A DNA stretch of 64,000 nt from Flavobacterium hibisci (GTDB lineage: Bacteria > Bacteroidota > Bacteroidia > Flavobacteriales > Flavobacteriaceae), in assembly GCF_020026925.1 (NCBI RefSeq), contig NZ_JAIQDW010000006.1, positions 1 through 64,000 of the forward strand, in the 5' to 3' direction. The notes beneath the pieces are model-generated. The model saw only the letters and a list, made by a program, of their open reading frames with translations. It did no database searches and was not told the origin of the DNA. The position numbers and the translations under genes were made by a program. Below, one piece after another: positions 63,130 to 64,000 of this stretch (the first letter of the stretch is position 1; each line of letters begins with the position of its first letter).

Positions 63130-64000
63130 TAAATAATATAGCCGTAGAACGTAATGTTACGTTATGGTGTAAAAAAATCAGGTTTTCTATTTTACTTTTC
63201 AGTTAGGTATTTCTGTTAGACGAATAAAACACTTTATTACTACGATTTCTTGCAGGGTATTTACTTTTGAAATTCACAATCCATTCAATGGTGGATTAAA
63301 ATCACGATTTTTTGTCTCGTTTCAAAGTATTAACTTCTAACTTTCTTAAATTCAGTTATCTGTCAAATTTCAAAAATGTCTTTTCTGCTTTACATCGTTT
63401 GTTACAAATATTCTTAAAATATAATTGTCAAAGCTCGAAAGTATTTACTTTTCTACAAGGCTATTTAAAAAACTATTTTCAATGTTTTATGATAAAACCC
63501 TTGTATTTGCAAGAGGGGTCATGGCAGCATTTTTATCCAGACGATTTTCGATCATAATAAACATTAAATTCTATTTTGAATAAAAATTAAGCCTAAAAAT
63601 AAAATAGAAAACCACGATTCTATCCTTGAAAATACTTCACTTTTATTGTAATTGTCAAAATAGATTTTCCGGTTGTAGCATATTACCTATTTATTTTAAT
63701 CATAATGTATTTTTTCAGTGTTTTCGGGGCTCTGTGAACCATTTGAACATAATTTTGAAACAAAATGGGATTAAAATTACATGACCAATACCCTAATTTG
63801 GTCAAAAATTAAAATGATGTTTTTTGGACTATAAATTATTTTATTGATAAAAAAATGATATTAAAATTTAACATGCTTTAAAAAAGAATATAATTTGATG
63901 ATTTATCAATATTTGAGATTTCTTTTACAAAATCAAGAAAGTACTAAAATCAAATTCATAAGAGCACATCTTAATTTAAAAAAAACTAACTAATTAAACC
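63130..64000. other. Long noncoding region after the GH cluster
   Basis: This 871-nt stretch has no convincing gene. It contains an AACGTAA-TG-TTACGTT hairpin (63148-63163), GGTTTTCTATTTTA (63181-63194) with its inverse TAAAATAGAAAACC at about 63600-63613, two copies of gtatttactttt, and the second PUL control block. It is probably the leader and control region of a gene beyond 64000. Confidence 0.5.
63746..63825 (+). promoter_or_regulatory. PUL control block, copy 2
   Basis: It matches 53506-53585 at 65 of 80 positions by eye, without gaps, in the same orientation: gaaacaaaatggg, gaccaataccctaatttggt, attaaaatgat. The shared CACATCTTAA follows at 63965-63974. It points to a target gene just beyond the window. 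Confidence 0.65.

Noticed and set aside
63312..63557. An 81-codon open frame in the right-hand noncoding region
   Set aside because: Its sequence has no domain-like pattern, is rich in F, L and S as expected from AT-rich DNA, and lacks a promoter.

Overview
The window reads as a chromosomal segment of a Flavobacterium-like member of the Bacteroidota. The evidence is AT-rich DNA, promoters of the TTG-N(17-23)-TAnnTTTG type, few Shine-Dalgarno sites, lipoprotein and secreted hydrolase genes, a hybrid two-component regulator (HTCS) beside glycoside hydrolases, and a fused HisB. No rRNA or tRNA gene was seen.

Layout. 1-900: the edge of an IS1595-type element next to a DUF4209 gene that has lost its 5' part. 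914-2851: a LysR regulator with a YeiH-type transporter. 3034-9474: secreted and membrane proteins (S1/P1-type nuclease, PL9 pectate lyase, a receptor-like membrane protein, an LtaS-type sulfatase-fold enzyme). 9684-11747: an OmpR/HisKA two-component pair. 11827-20474: a complete histidine operon in the order hisG-D-C-(DUF2846-like)-B-(SnoaL-like)-H-A-F-IE. It is preceded by a promoter, a His-rich leader peptide and a terminator, which together look like a classical attenuator. 20546-25715: a minus-strand run of small metabolic and unknown genes. 25963-31634: a DapB-like reductase, a complete IS982-family element with a 9-bp target duplication, a fused E1 alpha/beta 2-oxoacid dehydrogenase and a DUF885 lipoprotein. 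31722-46000: housekeeping and unknown genes (thioesterase, MscS channel, helicase, menC, CYTH, ypdA, selO-msrA, class V aminotransferase). 46142-48120: rpsA with its own promoter, structured leader and terminator. 48318-49367: two tandem ExbD-like proteins without an ExbB. 49447-63129: an HTCS regulator divergent from a glycan-use cluster (GH5-like, GH43, aldose epimerase, GH31, GH92, GH43).

How the genes work together. The HTCS probably senses a glycan breakdown product and switches on the hydrolase cluster. An 80-bp block upstream of the first hydrolase recurs at 65 of 80 positions (aligned by eye) near the right end of the window. This suggests that a second target operon, perhaps a SusC/SusD pair, starts just past 64000. 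The his operon is probably controlled by ribosome stalling at His codons.

Besides genes, the window is rich in small dispersed repeats. One family of about 75-80 nt has four copies whose central hairpin changes sequence but keeps its pairing. Other families fill nearly every spacer of the his operon, and one copy supplies the last residues of HisD. I did not find a clearly new defence or mobile system. The most unusual items are the attenuator, the covarying hairpin repeat, the twin PUL control blocks and the ExbD pair lacking the usual membrane aspartate.
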